DNA of 8,595 nt from JAQBFJ01 sp032123435 (GTDB lineage: Bacteria > Verrucomicrobiota > Kiritimatiellia > UBA8416 > JAQBFJ01). The translations under genes were made by a program, and so were the position numbers. Numbering within the stretch: the stretch's first letter is position 1; each line of letters starts with the position of its first letter. Positions 5,518 to 8,595 of this stretch are shown here, in pieces. Location: positions 1 through 8,595 of the forward strand of contig JAQBFJ010000229.1 in assembly GCA_032123435.1 (NCBI GenBank). Reading direction: 5' to 3'. The notes below the pieces were generated by a model. That model was not told the origin of the DNA. It saw only the letters and a program-made list of their open reading frames with translations, and did not search any database.

Positions 5518-6261
5518 CTAAAGCGTCAATATTTCAGCTTCATCATCATTAACCACTATAACATGCTCAAAATGCGCCGATGGACTGCCATCTAACGTTA
5601 CAACCGTCCAGCCATCTGCTTCAACCTTAACATCCGCCCCGCCCATATTTACCATCGGTTCCAAACAAAATGTCATCCCTGCTTTAAGAATCGGCCCCCT
5701 GCCCGGCAACCCGAAATTTGGTATCTCCGGATCTTCATGCATCTGCCTGCCTATCCCGTGCCCTACAAACTGCCTGACAACCGAATAACCAGCCCCAAGC
5801 GCAACCTGTTCAATAGCATTGGATATATCAGAAAGCCGCCTGCCAGCCCTTGCAACACTAATGCCAGCCTCAAGCGCTCTTTCTGTCACCTTCACTAAAT
5901 TAACAACACGCGAGTCCGTAACTCCAACCATAACCGTCGTCGCTGTGTCTCCGACAAATCCTTCGTACTTGACACCTATATCAATACTTACAATATCACC
6001 AAGCCTGATCTTCCGCTTGCCAGGAACCCCATGAACTACGCCATCATTTACCGATACACATATGTCACCCGGATAACCCCTGTATCCCCTGAAAGCACTC
6101 TCCGCCCCATTCTTCTTCATCAACTCAACCGCGCAATCAGACAATTCTCCAGCAGTCATCCCCGGTCCAATGATACGAGCAACTTCATCTCGCACCAACG
6201 CAGCCACTCGCCCGGCTGCCCTCATGCCTGCAAGGTCAGTCGCGCTCTTCACAATAATCAT
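5518..6261 (-). CDS. map: Type I methionine aminopeptidase
   Basis: The 247-residue enzyme removes the initiator methionine from nascent proteins whose second residue is small, acting in the cytoplasm near the ribosome exit tunnel. It has the pita-bread fold signature and all five expected dinuclear metal ligands: Asp94 (SIDIG), Asp105 (VGDTATT), His168 (GHGIG), Glu201 (CLEPM) and Glu232 (HFEHV). His78 in VVHGVP matches the conserved substrate-site histidine. There is no N-terminal zinc-finger extension, so it is the short bacterial class. I chose ATG 6261 because AAGGA (plus-strand 6268-6272) lies 6 bases upstream; the in-frame TTG at 6264 would be only 3 bases from it. The Shine-Dalgarno site overlaps the adk stop codon, suggesting coupled translation. 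The place after secY and adk is standard for this operon. Confidence 0.97.
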   Translation of the reverse strand: MIIVKSATDLAGMRAAGRVAALVRDEVARIIGPGMTAGELSDCAVELMKKNGAESAFRGYRGYPGDICVSVNDGVVHGVPGKRKIRLGDIVSIDIGVKYEGFVGDTATTVMVGVTDSRVVNLVKVTERALEAGISVARAGRRLSDISNAIEQVALGAGYSVVRQFVGHGIGRQMHEDPEIPNFGLPGRGPILKAGMTFCLEPMVNMGGADVKVEADGWTVVTLDGSPSAHFEHVIVVNDDEAEILTL

Positions 6262-6270
6262 CAAAGATCC

Positions 6271-6918
6271 TTATCCTTCAAGAATATCAACAACAACATT
6301 GACAATATTATCAACAGCTACACTCGAGTCTATGCGCTTGAGCATCCCTTTCTCTTTGTAACGGGATATCAAACTTTCAGTCTGCCTGCCATACACATCA
6401 AGCCTGTTCTTAATCGTTGATTCATGGTCATCCGGCCGTTGATATAATTCACCCCCACACGCGTCACAAACCCCTTCTTTCTTAGGACGCATTGTCTCAA
6501 CGTGATAATTTATGCCGCATTCCCTGCAAATACGCCTTCCAGTCAGCCGTTTGATCAACAGTTCACTAGGTGCATCAAGAAACAATACATGCGATATTTC
6601 CCCATTCTCGTCAGCAAGACTCTTTTCCAGAAGAGTCGCCTGCTCCGATGTACGGGGAAACCCATCAAGTAAATATTTACTGTCCTTATTCCCACGTCGC
6701 ATACGCTCCACCACGATTTCAATCATAATATCGTCAGGAACAAGCTCTCCCCGTTTCATGTACAAATCAGCCTTGCGACCAATATCACTGCCATTCTTGA
6801 CTGCCTCACGAAGCATGTCGCCTGTCGAAATATGAATATAGCCCAATCTGCCCCTCACTCGCTCAGCCGTAGTGCCTTTACCGGAACCAGGACCACCAAG
6901 CAGTATCACCACTTCCAT
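6271..6918 (-). CDS. adk: Adenylate kinase, zinc-LID form
   Basis: The 215-residue enzyme interconverts ATP + AMP and 2 ADP in the cytoplasm. The P-loop GGPGSGKG is at residues 8-15, the AMP-binding STGDMLREAV at 31-40, and DGFPRT at 85-90. The LID domain carries Cys131, Cys134, Cys151 and Cys154 (CREC and CDAC), a structural zinc site found in many Gram-positive and some other bacterial adenylate kinases but absent in E. coli. RPDD at 161-164 and the NRL arginine at 172 are the usual phosphate-binding positions. The ATG at 6918 has GAGG (plus-strand 6925-6928) 6 bases upstream. It lies 32 bases after secY and 9 bases before map, the classic secY-adk-map arrangement. Confidence 0.97.
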   Translation of the reverse strand: MEVVILLGGPGSGKGTTAERVRGRLGYIHISTGDMLREAVKNGSDIGRKADLYMKRGELVPDDIMIEIVVERMRRGNKDSKYLLDGFPRTSEQATLLEKSLADENGEISHVLFLDAPSELLIKRLTGRRICRECGINYHVETMRPKKEGVCDACGGELYQRPDDHESTIKNRLDVYGRQTESLISRYKEKGMLKRIDSSVAVDNIVNVVVDILEG

Positions 6919-6950
6919 TCAATGCCTCTTTCTATTCTCAACTCCAGACA

Positions 6951-8294
6951 TTAACGCTTGCCGCGCAATTTGCCTTTCTTAAGAAATCCGTCATAATGTC
7001 TCATCACAAGATGCGATTCCACCTGCCGCATTGTATCAAGCGCAACCCCGACAATAATAAGAAGACTCGTACCGCCCATAAATGAAGCCACCAGCCACGG
7101 AATGCCAAATTGTTTATTTAAGATACTCGGCAAAACTGCAATAACGGTTAAAGCAATGGCACCTATTAATGTTATTTTTGTCATTGTCTTGTCCAGAAAT
7201 TCGGCCGTCTGACGCCCGGGCCTAATACCAGGAACATAGCCGCCATTTTTCTTCAAATCATCGGCTATCTGCAAAGGATTAAATTGCGTGGCAACCCAGA
7301 AATAAGAGAAGAATAATATCAACAGCCCATAAAGCAACATGTACAAAGCACCACCCATATCAAGAGCAGCAGCAATCCTTTTAAATGTGTCTCCCGGCAA
7401 TTTCTTCAATAACATGGTAGGAAAAGTCAACATCGCACCCGCAAAAATTATCGGCATTACACCGGAATAGTTTATACGCAGCGGCATATAAGTATTCTGT
7501 CCGCCATAAACCTTGCGGCCCACAACACGCTTTGCCGTATGAATAGGTATTTTTCTCTGCCCCTGCGTCATTGCCACCGTGCCGGCAGTAACAAGAAATA
7601 TCATTACAACCAATCCTATAAGATGAAACACAGAAAACTGCGCCGACCCGCCATCAACACCCTTGAACATCATTATCGCCTGCCATACCGCGGCGGGTAG
7701 ACGACTGGCTATGTTCACCATTATCACCATTGATATGCCATTACCAATCCCTCTTTCCGTTATCTGCTCACCAAACCACATCATTATCATCGTCCCGGTG
7801 GTCATTGTTAAAGTGGTAAGCAGACGGAACGACCAACCTGGATTATTCACCAGAGGAACGCCCAGCCCCAATCCGCCTTCCAGCGTAGATGCAAGAACAA
7901 TTCCCTGAAACATACATATCGCCAACGTCAGATATCTCGTGTACTGAGTCAGCTTTTGACGACCCGATTCACCTTCTCTGGCCAGCCGTTCCAGTCCAGG
8001 AATGATAGCCGTCATAAGCTGAAGAATAATAGAGGCGCTTATATACGGCCAAATGCTCAGAGCCCCAACAGCGCAATTTCCCAAAGCGCCGCCACTGAAT
8101 AAATCTATCCAGCTCATGAATCCGCCGCCTTCGGTCCTTTGTAGATTAGCAATAGCCACTTGAAGCGCTCTGGCATCTACTCCCGGAGTCGGAACACTGG
8201 TGATAATCCGGCATATAAAGATAATTCCGAGCGTAAAAAATATGCGCTGTCTTAATTCAGGAATCTTGAAAGAGTTGGAAAAGGCAGAAAGCAT
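6951..8294 (-). CDS. secY: Protein translocase channel subunit SecY
   Basis: The 447-residue protein is the pore-forming subunit of the SecYEG translocon in the inner membrane. About ten hydrophobic segments are visible. Family landmarks include the plug and second transmembrane region FSGGALGNC...IWPYISASIILQL at 66-93, GEQITERGIGNGIS at 175-188, the cytosolic loop GQRKIPIHTAKRVVGRK at 245-261, the PLRINYSGVMPIIFA segment at 271-285, and the SecA/ribosome-contacting loop GGYVPGIRPGRQTAEFL at 351-367, whose Arg358 corresponds to the essential E. coli Arg357. The C-terminus is Lys/Arg-rich. The ATG at 8294 shares its A with the rplO stop (TAATG), and AGGTGG (plus-strand 8305-8310) lies 10 bases upstream, indicating coupling to rplO. 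Length is normal. Confidence 0.98.
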   Translation of the reverse strand: MLSAFSNSFKIPELRQRIFFTLGIIFICRIITSVPTPGVDARALQVAIANLQRTEGGGFMSWIDLFSGGALGNCAVGALSIWPYISASIILQLMTAIIPGLERLAREGESGRQKLTQYTRYLTLAICMFQGIVLASTLEGGLGLGVPLVNNPGWSFRLLTTLTMTTGTMIMMWFGEQITERGIGNGISMVIMVNIASRLPAAVWQAIMMFKGVDGGSAQFSVFHLIGLVVMIFLVTAGTVAMTQGQRKIPIHTAKRVVGRKVYGGQNTYMPLRINYSGVMPIIFAGAMLTFPTMLLKKLPGDTFKRIAAALDMGGALYMLLYGLLILFFSYFWVATQFNPLQIADDLKKNGGYVPGIRPGRQTAEFLDKTMTKITLIGAIALTVIAVLPSILNKQFGIPWLVASFMGGTSLLIIVGVALDTMRQVESHLVMRHYDGFLKKGKLRGKR

Positions 8295-8595
8295 TAGTCT
8301 CTAACCACCTCGCAAACGCCTCCTGCCGCCTTGATTTTGGCGCAAGCGCTTCCACTGAATGCCGTTACTTTAACAGTAAGTTTTTTACCCAACTCGCCGC
8401 GACCAAGAACTTTCACACAACCTGCCGATCTCTTGATCAATCCGCGATCTTTTAACACTGACAATGTAACTTCCGATCCATCATCAAAACACAAAAGATC
8501 TTCCACGTTTATAACAGAATAAATTGTTCTCGTTGGATTATGAAACCCACGCTTGGGAATCCGCCTTATAAGCCGCATCTGTCCGCCTTCAAAAC
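8294..8595 (-). CDS. rplO: 50S ribosomal protein L15, C-terminal part (5' end outside window)
   Basis: The frame is open from the right edge of the window to a TAA at 8294-8296, about 99 residues. The first visible residues are FEGGQMRLIRRIPKRGF, the conserved L15 motif (GFEGGQMPLYRRLPKRGF in typical members), so the Met at 8578 is internal and the gene extends past the edge. Further on, LSVLKDRGLIKRSAGCVKVL and GELGKKLTVKVTAFSGSA match the L15 C-terminal domain, ending in AGGVCEVVRD. L15 is a late-assembling large-subunit protein that contacts 23S rRNA. Its position directly before secY, with overlapping stop and start, is the standard spc operon order. Confidence 0.95.
   Translation of the reverse strand, partial: FEGGQMRLIRRIPKRGFHNPTRTIYSVINVEDLLCFDDGSEVTLSVLKDRGLIKRSAGCVKVLGRGELGKKLTVKVTAFSGSACAKIKAAGGVCEVVRD

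Noticed and set aside
5359..5595. Plus-strand 78-codon frame across the map-rpmJ gap, considered as an infA candidate or new gene
   Set aside because: It overlaps rpmJ and map on the opposite strand and is Lys/Tyr/Phe-rich without IF-1 motifs. rpmJ and map are both certain.
1..8595. CRISPR array, transposon, integrase, toxin-antitoxin or tRNA gene
   Set aside because: No regularly spaced long repeats, terminal repeats, transposase motifs, small toxin-like pairs or tRNA cloverleaf patterns were seen. The window is accounted for by conserved genes and short spacers.

Overview
The window is a conserved housekeeping block from a bacterial chromosome. It holds the downstream half of the spc ribosomal-protein operon and the whole alpha operon. 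All of these genes are on the minus strand, so the genetic order runs from high to low coordinates: rplO (cut by the right edge), secY, adk, map, rpmJ, rpsM, rpsK, rpsD, rpoA, rplQ. A gene for a PilC/GspF-type inner-membrane platform protein follows, also on the minus strand. At the left edge, facing the cluster tail to tail on the plus strand, is the C-terminal end of a large secreted modular protein.

The organism is probably a member of the PVC group (Verrucomicrobiota, Kiritimatiellota or Lentisphaerota). The ribosomal genes are plainly bacterial but do not resolve the lineage by eye. The best clue is the left-edge protein. Its Asp-rich DxDxDG...WQEYxAGTNPTN segment, followed by a YxVYxSTNL...FYQIRIEY C-terminal module, is a combination I associate with exported proteins of that group. 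This assignment is inference. Base composition looks moderate and similar across the window, with no sign of a horizontally acquired island.

Region by region: 1-486 is the exported-protein tail. 487-659 is a short convergent intergenic gap holding an unusual hexamer-phased inverted repeat. 660-1949 is pilC/gspF. 1950-2081 is a gap with a weak candidate terminator for rplQ. 2082-5222 is the alpha operon (rplQ, rpoA, rpsD, rpsK, rpsM), probably preceded by its own extended -10 promoter at 5263-5271. 5304-8595 is the end of the spc operon, including a 37-residue rpmJ that is easy to miss. Genes are tightly packed: two stop/start pairs share a base (TAATG at rplO/secY and rpsK/rpsD), and several Shine-Dalgarno sites overlap or abut the preceding stop codon, which suggests translational coupling.

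The genes serve one theme, making and deploying new proteins: ribosomal proteins L15, L36, S13, S11, S4 and L17, RNA polymerase alpha, the SecY translocon channel, methionine aminopeptidase for N-terminal processing, and adenylate kinase for nucleotide balance. No new multigene system is evident. The points that merit a second look are the hexamer-phased inverted array, the long acidic N-terminal extension of S11, the absence of infA from its usual place, short hairpins in the operon leaders, and the placement of a pilus/secretion platform gene after rplQ.
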